Below are positions 14,418 to 20,962 of a stretch of DNA of 28,916 nt, in pieces. The notes below the pieces were generated by a model, which worked only from the letters and a program-made list of their open reading frames with translations, searched no databases and was not told the origin of the DNA. Numbering within the stretch: position 1 is the stretch's first letter; each line of letters starts with the position of its first letter. This DNA is from a virus. The stretch spans positions 1 to 28,916 of the IMG/VR virus record IMGVR_UViG_3300042866_000653; one strand, 5' to 3'. The position numbers and the translations under genes are program-made.

Positions 14418-14750
14418 ATGCAAGTAGCAGGTAAATTAGTGGTAATCAATGCCACGCAAGTAGTAAGCGAGAAATTCTCGAAAAGAACGTTTGTAGTTGA
14501 AACAGCAGACCAATATCCACAGTCAATCGAGTTTCAATTAACGCAAGATAAATGCGACTATTTGGACGCTTACAAAGTAGGAGAACAAGTTAATGTTTCT
14601 ATTAATATTCGTGGCAGAGCGTGGACTAATCCACAAGGCGAAACTAAGTATTTCAATACGTTAGAAGCGTGGAAAATTGAAAAGGTAGGTAATGCACCCG
14701 TAATGAATCCAAACGCACCAAACGAAGAAAAAGACGATTTACCTTGGTAA
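14418..14750 (+). CDS. DUF3127 OB-fold single-stranded DNA-binding protein
   Basis: A 110-residue protein that resembles the DUF3127 family of Bacteroidota. Strands such as VAGKLVVINATQVV and FSKRTFVVETADQYPQSIEFQL, then VNVSINIRGRAW, form an apparent OB fold. The acidic tail ending EEKDDLPW resembles the C-terminal tip of SSB proteins, which recruits replication partners. It probably coats ssDNA for the Erf annealing protein downstream. A 25-bp leader precedes the start, a near copy of the one before 11653. The gene is followed by the paired operator P3. Confidence 0.75.
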   Translation: MQVAGKLVVINATQVVSEKFSKRTFVVETADQYPQSIEFQLTQDKCDYLDAYKVGEQVNVSINIRGRAWTNPQGETKYFNTLEAWKIEKVGNAPVMNPNAPNEEKDDLPW

Positions 14751-14821
14751 TACCGTTCATCATTGAATAATACCGTTCATCACAATAACAAGTTTTGAAC
14801 GGTTATTTAAAATTAGATTTA
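14751..14821 (+). promoter_or_regulatory. Paired operator and promoter P3
   Basis: TACCGTTCAT begins at 14751 and 14771, 20 bp apart; the second is TACCGTTCATCACAAT, identical over 16 bp to the P1 site. A third, inverted partial copy (TGAACGGTTA) lies at 14796-14805. TAGATTTA (one mismatch to TAnnTTTG) lies at 14814, 43 bp after the second site. The ATG of the Erf gene is at 14839. Confidence 0.6.
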
Positions 14822-14838
14822 CAGAAAATTAAACACTT

Positions 14839-15354
14839 ATGGAAACAAAAAACATTTATCAAAAATTACACGAGGCTAAACTCGAAATTGGAAAAGTAGC
14901 AAAGAATGCTAAAAATCCACACTTTAAAAACACTTATGCGGATTTAAACGCTTTAATAGAAGCAGTTGAACCGATACTACTAGATAAAGGTTTAGTGCTG
15001 TTACAGCCAATTAAAGAGGGCAAAGTGTTCACAATTATAACAAGCATTACTGATTCAGTTAGTATTGAAAGTTATATTGACCTACCAAACAATTTAAACC
15101 CTCAACAATTAGGAAGCGCCGTTACTTATTTCAGACGTTACACACTTCAATCGTTAATGTCGTTACAAGCTGTTGACGATGACGGGCAACACGCTTCGCA
15201 ACCAGTTAAAGTGCAAAAAACTGAATGCGATGCGCCAACGTTTGAAGCTATTAAGCAAGCGATTTTAGACGGTAAACGTACCATTGAACAAGCTAAAGAG
15301 AAATTTATATTTACGGGAACGCAATCAATTGAACTTTTAAACCTTAAGAAATGA
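14839..15354 (+). CDS. erf: Erf-family single-strand annealing protein
   Basis: A 171-residue recombinase of the ERF superfamily, which anneals complementary single strands during phage recombination or circularisation. Hallmarks are AKLEIGKVAKNAKNPHFKNTYADLNALIEAVEPIL (about 14-48), with the conserved N-x-H-F-K-x-x-Y-A segment, and GSAVTYFRRYTLQSLMSLQAVDDDG (about 95-119). The C-terminal helix bundle is shorter than in P22 Erf. It starts directly after the paired operator P3 and is followed by two small genes. The DUF3127 ssDNA-binding protein upstream is the expected partner. Confidence 0.85.
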   Translation: METKNIYQKLHEAKLEIGKVAKNAKNPHFKNTYADLNALIEAVEPILLDKGLVLLQPIKEGKVFTIITSITDSVSIESYIDLPNNLNPQQLGSAVTYFRRYTLQSLMSLQAVDDDGQHASQPVKVQKTECDAPTFEAIKQAILDGKRTIEQAKEKFIFTGTQSIELLNLKK

Positions 15355-15446
15355 ATTTAGCAGACATCGAGAGTTATTGGAATAACAACGGACACTTTAA
15401 TATTGAATTATACTTGAATTATTTACGAGCAAAAAACAAACAATAA
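15351..15446 (+). CDS. Possible 31-residue protein
   Basis: The short frame MNLADIESYWNNNGHFNIEL plus YLNYLRAKNKQ lies between the Erf gene (ATGA overlap) and the gene at 15448 (1-base gap). The exact fit in a gene-dense operon supports translation. It would be a small helical peptide; its function is unknown. Confidence 0.45.
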   Translation: MNLADIESYWNNNGHFNIELYLNYLRAKNKQ

Positions 15447-15447
15447 T

Positions 15448-15915
15448 ATGGAACATTTAGAACAAGTTGACATTGACTTACAAGCAAAAGAACACGATTA
15501 CCACAACGCACAACCGAACGTAATTGAAAAAACAACGCAAGGAGTTAACGCAATTATTGAAGCGGTTGAAAATGGAGTAGTAAACCCCTTAGATGCGTTC
15601 GCTTCATTCAACAAACTGGAGAAAATCTTTAAAGAAGCAAAAGTAAAGATTGACGAAATGGCACGTATTGAAGCGGATAAATACGTAGAGAAAACGTTTA
15701 AACTGGGGGCTGTTGAATTTACCAAAAAACAAGGCGCAGGTCGTTTGAATTACACCGAAGATTTATATTACAGCAACTTACAAGCGAAGTTAAAAGCACG
15801 TGAAGAGTTGTTAAAGGTAGCTCAGAAATCAACCATTTATGATGATGAAGGCGTTGAAGTTCCAAAAGTATCGACTAGCTACAACAAAGATTCGTTAACG
15901 GTAAAATTCAAGTAA
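15448..15915 (+). CDS. Recombination-associated hypothetical protein
   Basis: A 155-residue protein common, as I recall, next to Erf-type genes in Bacteroidota phages. It has helical sequence rich in Glu, Lys and Ala, for example NPLDAFASFNKLEKIFKEAKVKID (about 46-69) and a likely coiled-coil segment LQAKLKAREELLKV. A conserved EFTKKQGAGRLNYTED (about 90-105) follows an acidic loop. No catalytic motif is recognised. The terminator at 15933-15963 ends this operon. A structural or loading role in recombination is plausible from neighbourhood only. Confidence 0.6.
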   Translation: MEHLEQVDIDLQAKEHDYHNAQPNVIEKTTQGVNAIIEAVENGVVNPLDAFASFNKLEKIFKEAKVKIDEMARIEADKYVEKTFKLGAVEFTKKQGAGRLNYTEDLYYSNLQAKLKAREELLKVAQKSTIYDDEGVEVPKVSTSYNKDSLTVKFK

Positions 15916-15932
15916 CACGATGCATTTAATTG

Positions 15933-15963
15933 AAGCCTTGCATTAAGTTGTAAGGCTTTTTTT
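15933..15963 (+). terminator. Terminator at end of recombination operon
   Basis: The 10-bp stem AAGCCTTGCA/TGTAAGGCTT (one G-T pair) has a 6-base loop and is followed by a T-run. It lies 17 bases after the stop at 15915. Confidence 0.85.
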
Positions 15964-15970
15964 GTGTCAA

Positions 15971-16237
15971 ATGTTGACTTTTTAGGGGTAAAAAAGCAAA
16001 GTCAATACTAACTAAACATAAAACTAAATCAATGTTTATAAGGGTTTGATGCTGAAATGTTGACTTATTGAGTTTTTTTCTCCTATACTTATATTATATT
16101 TTATAGGTTTTTAGAGTTTTTACATATTTTTAAAAAAAAATGACAGAAAAAAGTCAATAAGTAAACAAATATAGCTGAAACCTTTATTGCTATTAACTTT
16201 TACAATGTTGACTTTATGTTGACTTTATGTTGACTTT
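15971..16237 (+). repeat. Iteron cluster, candidate origin of replication
   Basis: ATGTTGACTTT occurs at 15971-15981, 16205-15, 16216-26 and 16227-37; the last three are tandem with an 11-bp period. A 10-bp core copy lies at 16057-16066. Inverted copies AAAGTCAATA lie at 15998-16007 and 16150-16159. AT-rich tracts separate them. No frame is present, and replication genes start at 16420. Tandem plus inverted iterons next to AT-rich DNA, just upstream of a helicase operon, are typical of origins bound by an initiator protein. Origin function is inferred. Confidence 0.6.
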
Positions 16238-16290
16238 AAAAAAAAATGATTAAAAAAGTAAACATTTTCGTTTTATTACAAAACTTTTTA

Positions 16291-16298
16291 TATATTTG
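16291..16298 (+). promoter_or_regulatory. -7 promoter box of replication operon
   Basis: TATATTTG matches the Bacteroidota -7 box. The -33 region carries TCG instead of TTG at the expected distance. Transcription would start at about 16305 and produce a leader of about 115 nt before the ATG at 16420. Confidence 0.5.
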
Positions 16299-16304
16299 TG
16301 CATC

Positions 16305-16422
16305 TGAAATAACGTCAATTACAGAAAAATATTTTTTTAGAAACACAATTAAGTGAAAAACTCTCCTGCCTTTGACGTGGCTAGCTTGATTGTGTTTCTT
16401 TTATTTAAAATTACGTCAAATG
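16305..16422 (+). promoter_or_regulatory. Structured leader with start-codon complementary loop
   Basis: The arms AGAAACACAATTAAG (16339-16353) and CTTGATTGTGTTTCT (16385-16399) form a 15-bp stem with one G-T mismatch and a 31-base loop. The loop contains TTTGACGT (16371-16378). This is perfectly complementary to ACGTCAAA at 16413-16420, directly before and into the start codon of the next gene, and also to ACGTCAA at 16312-16318. Alternative pairings could open or block the start site, or ACGTCAA could be a protein site. Inference from complementarity only. Confidence 0.45.
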
Positions 16423-16692
16423 AAAAAAAAAGAATTTTACATTTTTTTACACGAAATACTTGTAAAAGAAAACAACGAAGAACACCTGCAAAAGTTAAAA
16501 ACAATGATTCGAGGAAAATGGAGTTTTAATTTTCGTGAAACAACTTGGATTAGTTATTTAAATAACAAGTGTGCTAGAATGGTTGATAATATTTTTATGC
16601 TTTCGTGTTACGATGCAGTAAAAAAACTTTGGGACTTTCCAGAAGAAAAAATTGAAGAGGTTTTAAATTATTTAAAAGAATGTAAGTTATGA
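16420..16692 (+). CDS. Hypothetical protein, first gene of replication operon
   Basis: A 90-residue protein, MKKKEFYIFLHEILVKENNE and so on, with two helical halves around a central basic-aromatic segment (IRGKWSFNFRETTWISYL) and one CYDAVKKLW element. It is not recognised. Small basic proteins directly before a replicative helicase can be initiators or helicase loaders, and the iterons lie upstream. I choose ATG 16420; a TTG at 16390 would be inside the right arm of the leader hairpin. It is ATGA-coupled to the helicase gene. Confidence 0.6.
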   Translation: MKKKEFYIFLHEILVKENNEEHLQKLKTMIRGKWSFNFRETTWISYLNNKCARMVDNIFMLSCYDAVKKLWDFPEEKIEEVLNYLKECKL

Positions 16693-18164
16693 GCCAAAGA
16701 GAATTTTTTAACGAAGACCAAAACGGAAAAATATCTTTGAATAATTACGCTTTCAAAATATTTTTAGAGAAACACCAATTTTCAAAACATAGACCAAATG
16801 ATAACAGCACTTTTAATCTTATAAAAAAAGACGGCATATTTTTGAAAATTAAAGACGATTGGGAGGTTAAAGATTTTGTTTTAGATTTTATCATTAAAAA
16901 CAAATTAGGAGAAAAAGCCTACAATTTAATGACTTCAAAAGGTAATATTTTTAAACGTGATTTTCTTTCAATGTTAGAATTAGAAGATTTGAAAATATTA
17001 AAAGATACTAAGGACACCAGTTATTTAATGTACCAAAATGGAGTTTTAGAAATAAACAAAAATGAATACAAATTAAAAGATTATAAAGAATTTGGGGTTT
17101 ATGTTTGGGAAGATCAAGTTATAAAAAGAAATTACGTTGATTCAGATCACCACGAATGCGAATATAGAACTTTCATTTGGTTGATTTCAGGCGGTTTTGA
17201 TTTGCCAGAAAACCCAACAGTTGAAGAAAAACATAAATATGAATTAGCAGTTAAACGTTATAATTCTTTTCAATCTGTTATAGGTTACTTATTGCATAGC
17301 TATAACGATAATGAAAACAAAGCTATTATCTTAAATGATGAAGCAATAAGCGAAGACCCAAACGGTCGAAGTGGAAAAGGTATTTTTTGGAATGCTTTGA
17401 GCCACTTAAAAAAAGTTCAATCATTGAATGGAAAATCTTTTGACTTTAATAGTGCGTTTCCTTATCAGGGAGTTAAAACAGATTGCCAAGTTTTAGTTTG
17501 GGACGATGTAAGAAAAAACTTTGATTTCGAAAATTTATTTAGCGTAATTACTGAGGGAATTGAAATTACTTATAAAGGAAAAGATACAATTAAACTTTCG
17601 ATTAAAGATTCTCCAAAGATTTTAATTACCACAAATTACACAATTAAAGGAAAAGGTGGAAGCCACGAAGATAGGAGATTTGAATTAGAATTAAGTAGCT
17701 TTTTTAATTCAAGTTATAAACCGATTGATTATTTTGGACACAAATTATTTACAGATTGGGACTATAAAGAATGGTCAAAATTTGATTCTTATATGGTTCA
17801 ATGTTTAACGAAATATTTAAATAATGGTTTAGTACCTTACGAACAAATTTCACTACCATTAAAGAAATTTCAATTGGAATTAACCACTGAATTATATAAT
17901 TGTATTTCAGCACTTGAATTAAACGAGTGGCACACTTACGAAAAGTTTTATAATAATTATGTTGATAGTGTAAAACGAAACAGCGCAAAAAGTAAAACGG
18001 CAGTTACTCAAGCTATTAAAAAATATTGTAATTTTCACGGATTTACATTTGATGCAACTTCAAACAATATTAAAATAATGATTGTAAGCAACAAACAAGA
18101 ACCGACGACAAAACAAGAACCGCCCGAAATTTGGGACGAACTAAATAAAAAAGCAGGGTTATGA
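16689..18164 (+). CDS. Replicative helicase, SF3/D5-like ATPase
   Basis: A 491-residue protein with a superfamily 3 ATPase core. Walker A is NGRSGKGIFW (from about residue 225), and Walker B is CQVLVWDDV (about 264-272) with two Asp. A sensor-like motif ILITTNYTIKGKG (about 310-322) follows, then an Arg finger candidate in EDRRFELELSSF (about 326-337). The first ~200 residues lack a recognised primase active site. The C-terminal ~80 residues look like a winged-helix-type domain, as in D5-like helicases. It probably unwinds the phage origin upstream. The protein length fits phage helicase-primase relatives; a primase domain is not evident here. Confidence 0.8.
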   Translation: MSQREFFNEDQNGKISLNNYAFKIFLEKHQFSKHRPNDNSTFNLIKKDGIFLKIKDDWEVKDFVLDFIIKNKLGEKAYNLMTSKGNIFKRDFLSMLELEDLKILKDTKDTSYLMYQNGVLEINKNEYKLKDYKEFGVYVWEDQVIKRNYVDSDHHECEYRTFIWLISGGFDLPENPTVEEKHKYELAVKRYNSFQSVIGYLLHSYNDNENKAIILNDEAISEDPNGRSGKGIFWNALSHLKKVQSLNGKSFDFNSAFPYQGVKTDCQVLVWDDVRKNFDFENLFSVITEGIEITYKGKDTIKLSIKDSPKILITTNYTIKGKGGSHEDRRFELELSSFFNSSYKPIDYFGHKLFTDWDYKEWSKFDSYMVQCLTKYLNNGLVPYEQISLPLKKFQLELTTELYNCISALELNEWHTYEKFYNNYVDSVKRNSAKSKTAVTQAIKKYCNFHGFTFDATSNNIKIMIVSNKQEPTTKQEPPEIWDELNKKAGL

Positions 18165-18490
18165 ATTCAATAAAACAGATGTTAGCAGAAACGCAGGAAA
18201 TCGATAAAGCGTGGAAAAAACTCGATATGAGTTGGATTATGGAAACGCAATATAAACACTCAGGTTATTTCCTAAACGATATTATTATTGAAGTTGAACG
18301 TAACTTAATCGCAAAGCAAAAAGAGGACTTACCAAATGTTAAAGTAATTCAGCGATTTGAGAAAACGTTAAACCGATTGCTTTTGATTCAAGAATACTTC
18401 AATAAATCGCAAAGTTATATTAGAGATTTGGAGCTACAAAACGAGCAGTTAAAACAGAAATTTGAAACGTATAAAATAAACATAAAATGA
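18161..18490 (+). CDS. Coiled-coil hypothetical protein
   Basis: A 109-residue all-helical, charged protein with a C-terminal heptad-like segment (SQSYIRDLELQNEQLKQKFE, about 84-103). It is ATGA-coupled to the helicase gene upstream and to the next gene. A helicase accessory factor is possible; no family is recognised. Confidence 0.55.
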   Translation: MNSIKQMLAETQEIDKAWKKLDMSWIMETQYKHSGYFLNDIIIEVERNLIAKQKEDLPNVKVIQRFEKTLNRLLLIQEYFNKSQSYIRDLELQNEQLKQKFETYKINIK

Positions 18491-18735
18491 AAACACAATT
18501 TGAAGGATTAAAATTTGTAGAACTACAAAAAGTAAAAGGATTAGTAGGTCAATTTGAACAAGAAACAGAAATGGAATATTACCCTTTATTATTCTTTGCA
18601 GTTTACGTTGATGTAAAAGACCAAACGTTAGAGTTTTTTCCAGTATTTGAATGCGATTTAATTGACGGTTGGTGCAATGCGTTTACTTGTTGTAATTATA
18701 AAGGAATTATAAAAAATCCATTAAATGACTTATAA
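18487..18735 (+). CDS. Hypothetical protein
   Basis: An 82-residue acidic protein, MKTQFEGLKFVELQKVKGLV and onward, with a hydrophobic core segment MEYYPLLFFAVYVDVKDQTLEFF (about 29-51) and a WCNAFTCCNYKG patch with three Cys near the end. No membrane segment is certain. ATGA overlap upstream and an 11-base overlap downstream support translation. Confidence 0.5.
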   Translation: MKTQFEGLKFVELQKVKGLVGQFEQETEMEYYPLLFFAVYVDVKDQTLEFFPVFECDLIDGWCNAFTCCNYKGIIKNPLNDL

Positions 18736-18856
18736 ATTAATTTACGCTAACTTTCAGGTTTGGTATTTTCCAAGCCGTCAATTAGCACTATGGAAAAAAA
18801 AGCAACTAATAGCAACTGGTAATTATTCACAACAATTTAAAATAGAAACGGTATGA
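18725..18856 (+). CDS. Small basic hypothetical protein
   Basis: A 43-residue protein, MTYKLIYANFQVWYFPSRQL plus a Lys-rich tail. It overlaps the previous gene by 11 bases and is coupled by ATGA to the HNH gene, filling the space exactly. It is basic and aromatic-rich; its function is unknown. Confidence 0.5.
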   Translation: MTYKLIYANFQVWYFPSRQLALWKKKQLIATGNYSQQFKIETV

Positions 18857-19326
18857 TTGAGGAGTGGAAAACAATTGAAGGATTTGAAGATTATTTAATT
18901 AGTTCAAAAGGTCGTGTAAAGTCGTTTAAACGTGGCAAAGTAAAAGAATTAAAAGGTTCAATTAATAGAGGCGGTTATTTAACTTATAAAGTAAATAATC
19001 GTAGTTATGGAGCTCAACAATTAGTTGCAATTGTTTTTTTAGGTCATAAAACTTGTGGATTTGAATTAGTTATTGACCATATAGACGAAAACCCTTTAAA
19101 TAATTGCGTGTCAAACCTTAGAATAGTTACAAATCGTTTTAACTCTCGAAGAAATCAAAAAAAATATAAAAGTAAATACAAAGGAGTTTGTTTTCAAAAG
19201 CAAAATAATAAATGGCTTTCGTCTATTAAAATAAGTGGAATAAAAAAACATTTAGGTTATTTTAATTGTGAAATTTGCGCACATTTAGCTTACTTAAAAG
19301 CAGTTAAAAAATTAGAAACATTATGA
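18853..19326 (+). CDS. HNH homing-type endonuclease with NUMOD4 and AP2-like domains
   Basis: A 157-residue protein with three parts: NUMOD4 (EEWKTIEGFEDYLISSKGRV, residues 3-22), an HNH core (LVIDHIDENPLNNCVSNL, about 72-89, with the paired Asp/His and Asn residues), and a C-terminal AP2-like DNA-binding domain (SKYKGVCFQKQNNKWLSSIK from about 107). This arrangement is typical of phage HNH homing endonucleases, which cut intron-less or endonuclease-less alleles and spread by repair. It sits as a free-standing gene between replication genes, and no intron is apparent. It may also be a packaging-associated nuclease, although the terminase lies 2 kb away. Confidence 0.85.
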   Translation: MIEEWKTIEGFEDYLISSKGRVKSFKRGKVKELKGSINRGGYLTYKVNNRSYGAQQLVAIVFLGHKTCGFELVIDHIDENPLNNCVSNLRIVTNRFNSRRNQKKYKSKYKGVCFQKQNNKWLSSIKISGIKKHLGYFNCEICAHLAYLKAVKKLETL

Positions 19327-19865
19327 CTATTTACACCCTAAAAGAATTTATTCAATACGTTCATATGGTGGACTGCTTAAACACGATTGTTCCAGCTTCA
19401 AAAGTTACCTTTAAAGAATACGACTTAAATAAAAAACGTATTGTTAAAAAACGATTGGTTGAGGTTCGACAAACTGATAACGGTATTCCTTACGAATTTG
19501 TTATTCAGAAAAAAGAAACTGTAAAAATACCGAACGCAAACACCAACGGCATAACAAAACTAATCCTCGATTATTTGCGATACGTTTACGGTAGCAGTTC
19601 AGTTCGTAGAATTTCAAGTGAGGGAAAATATCGTCCAGGAGTTGGATTTATTCCAAGTTCAAACAAAGGAATGAGCGACATTGAAGGGATTATTTACGGG
19701 AAATTCTTAAGTTTGGAAGTCAAAGTTGGAAAAGATACTATTCGAGAGTCGCAATTAAAACGCAAAGCTGAAATAGAAAAAGACGGTGGCATTTACTACC
19801 TTTGCAAGTGGAAAGACTTCGAGCAGTTCCAAAGAGAGATACAGCAATTAATACCGATACAATGA
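19323..19865 (+). CDS. VRR-NUC-like nuclease (PD-(D/E)XK)
   Basis: A 180-residue protein whose C-terminal half has the VRR-NUC/Holliday-resolvase-like core: KGMSDIEGIIYGKFLSLEVK (about 115-134) with Asp119 and the E-x-K triad member Glu132/Lys134, then RESQLKRKAEIEKDGGIYYL (141-160), in which the Q-x3 helix follows. The N-terminal ~70 residues are unrelated and unrecognised. Phage VRR-NUC proteins resolve branched DNA or trim ends. The ATGA overlap with the HNH gene suggests coupling. Function is inferred from the motif set. Confidence 0.75.
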   Translation: MTIYTLKEFIQYVHMVDCLNTIVPASKVTFKEYDLNKKRIVKKRLVEVRQTDNGIPYEFVIQKKETVKIPNANTNGITKLILDYLRYVYGSSSVRRISSEGKYRPGVGFIPSSNKGMSDIEGIIYGKFLSLEVKVGKDTIRESQLKRKAEIEKDGGIYYLCKWKDFEQFQREIQQLIPIQ

Positions 19866-20023
19866 CAAAAGAAGATTTAGAACTAATCAAATACTGGCAA
19901 CGTTGGAGACGTGACGAAAGCGAAGACCCACTACCAATGCCAAATCCTACAGAGGTAGGTCAAGCACTGGATAGAATGATCGCTTACTGTGAATTGTGTA
20001 TGAAATTAGAAAGCGAAGTATGA
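19862..20023 (+). CDS. Small hypothetical protein
   Basis: A 53-residue protein, MTKEDLELIKYWQRWRRDES followed by a Pro-rich loop and a helix with CELCMKLESEV. I choose ATG 19862, which gives a 4-base overlap with the upstream gene; a TTG at 19802 would add 20 residues inside the preceding gene. It is unrecognised; ATGA coupling also exists downstream. Confidence 0.55.
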   Translation: MTKEDLELIKYWQRWRRDESEDPLPMPNPTEVGQALDRMIAYCELCMKLESEV

Positions 20024-20226
20024 AAGGAAATAAAGTAGCGATTATCGACGTTTATAAAAATGGTATTTTTGTAAGGAAATTAGAATCCGTTTGGGCGCAT
20101 TTACCCGAGTTACAATTAGCTTGCACTTTTGAAATTACTACTAATAAAATGGAATGTAAAAGTAAAATTGATAAACAACTTTTTGATTTTTTAGAACAAG
20201 AAATTATTCAATTTTTAAATAATTAA
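20020..20226 (+). CDS. Small hypothetical protein
   Basis: A 68-residue protein, MKGNKVAIIDVYKNGIFVRK and onward, with a beta-hairpin-like start and a helical end (KQLFDFLEQEIIQFLNN). ATG 20020 is chosen because it creates an ATGA overlap; an in-frame GTG lies 24 bases upstream. It is not recognised. Confidence 0.5.
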   Translation: MKGNKVAIIDVYKNGIFVRKLESVWAHLPELQLACTFEITTNKMECKSKIDKQLFDFLEQEIIQFLNN

Positions 20227-20228
20227 AG

Positions 20229-20435
20229 ATGCTGAAAATAGGAGATAAAATTAAAGACACCGAAGACGGCGATTGTTATTTCGTTGGCGAAGTAGTGAAG
20301 CTAAACAGCTTTAATGGAGTGGAATATTACAAAGTAACTCAAGTTATTTGGAACGGCGAAGACTACAAAGATGATGATTTAATTGGTCAAGTAATTGCGC
20401 CACGTTGGTGGTATATTCAAAAAGTAGAAAATTGA
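20229..20435 (+). CDS. Small SH3-like hypothetical protein
   Basis: A 68-residue acidic protein with short beta-strands, MLKIGDKIKDTEDGDCYFVG and GVEYYKVTQVIWNGEDY, ending with RWWYIQKVEN. The pattern resembles a small barrel such as an SH3-like fold, but no family can be named. It is followed by a TTGA overlap with the sigma-like gene. Confidence 0.5.
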   Translation: MLKIGDKIKDTEDGDCYFVGEVVKLNSFNGVEYYKVTQVIWNGEDYKDDDLIGQVIAPRWWYIQKVEN

Positions 20436-20962
20436 AAGAACTTAACCAAGTAGCACAACATCACAAAGAATGGGTTAATGTCATTAAGTCATTTGGAGAA
20501 CGTAACTTCGCTGAAGATTTAGTGCAAGAAACTTACCTAATGCTTTACAAGTGGTCAAGCCCAGAAAAATACTTAACTAACGGAAAAGTGAATAAAGGCT
20601 ACATTTGGTTATGTTTACGTAATTCGTTCCTGCTATACCAACGTGAAAAAAAGAAAGCGATTAAGCTAGATTTAGATGCTATCCAGGAACTAAGCACAAA
20701 CGAGTTAAATATCAATTTCTTTGAAGCTAAAGAAAAAATATATACTTTTATCGTTCAGGAAGTTAACACGTGGAATCCATACGACCAAAAGTTATATCAT
20801 TTGCACGTGGAAAAGAAAATACCAATGCGCAAAATTTCAAGAGGAGCGGATATTTCACTAACTTCGATTTATGAAAGTTTAAAGAGCTGTAAGGAACGAT
20901 TAAGAGTAGCAGTTGGCGAAGATTATTACGATTTTATTAACGAAGAATTTGAAAGAATATGA
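20432..20962 (+). CDS. Sigma-70-like phage transcription factor
   Basis: A 176-residue protein with the layout of a small group 4 sigma factor. An N-terminal helix is followed by AEDLVQETYLMLYKW (about 27-41), which matches sigma region 2 (the DLVQETFLKLW-like core-binding helix), and a C-terminal segment with RKISRGADISLTSIYESLKSCKERLR resembles region 4 with a helix-turn-helix. The start is most likely TTG 20432, giving a TTGA overlap with the previous stop. Phage sigma factors redirect host RNA polymerase to late promoters. Region 4 is a weak match, so a sigma-like adaptor is also possible. Confidence 0.65.
   Translation: MKELNQVAQHHKEWVNVIKSFGERNFAEDLVQETYLMLYKWSSPEKYLTNGKVNKGYIWLCLRNSFLLYQREKKKAIKLDLDAIQELSTNELNINFFEAKEKIYTFIVQEVNTWNPYDQKLYHLHVEKKIPMRKISRGADISLTSIYESLKSCKERLRVAVGEDYYDFINEEFERI

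Noticed and set aside
16205-16237. CRISPR array from three tandem 11-bp repeats
   Set aside because: The repeat unit is 11 bp with no spacers; iterons explain it better, and no cas genes are present.
18853-19326. HNH gene as part of a group I intron or insertion sequence
   Set aside because: It is a free-standing gene with ATGA overlaps on both sides; no inverted repeats, intron core or split host gene are visible.
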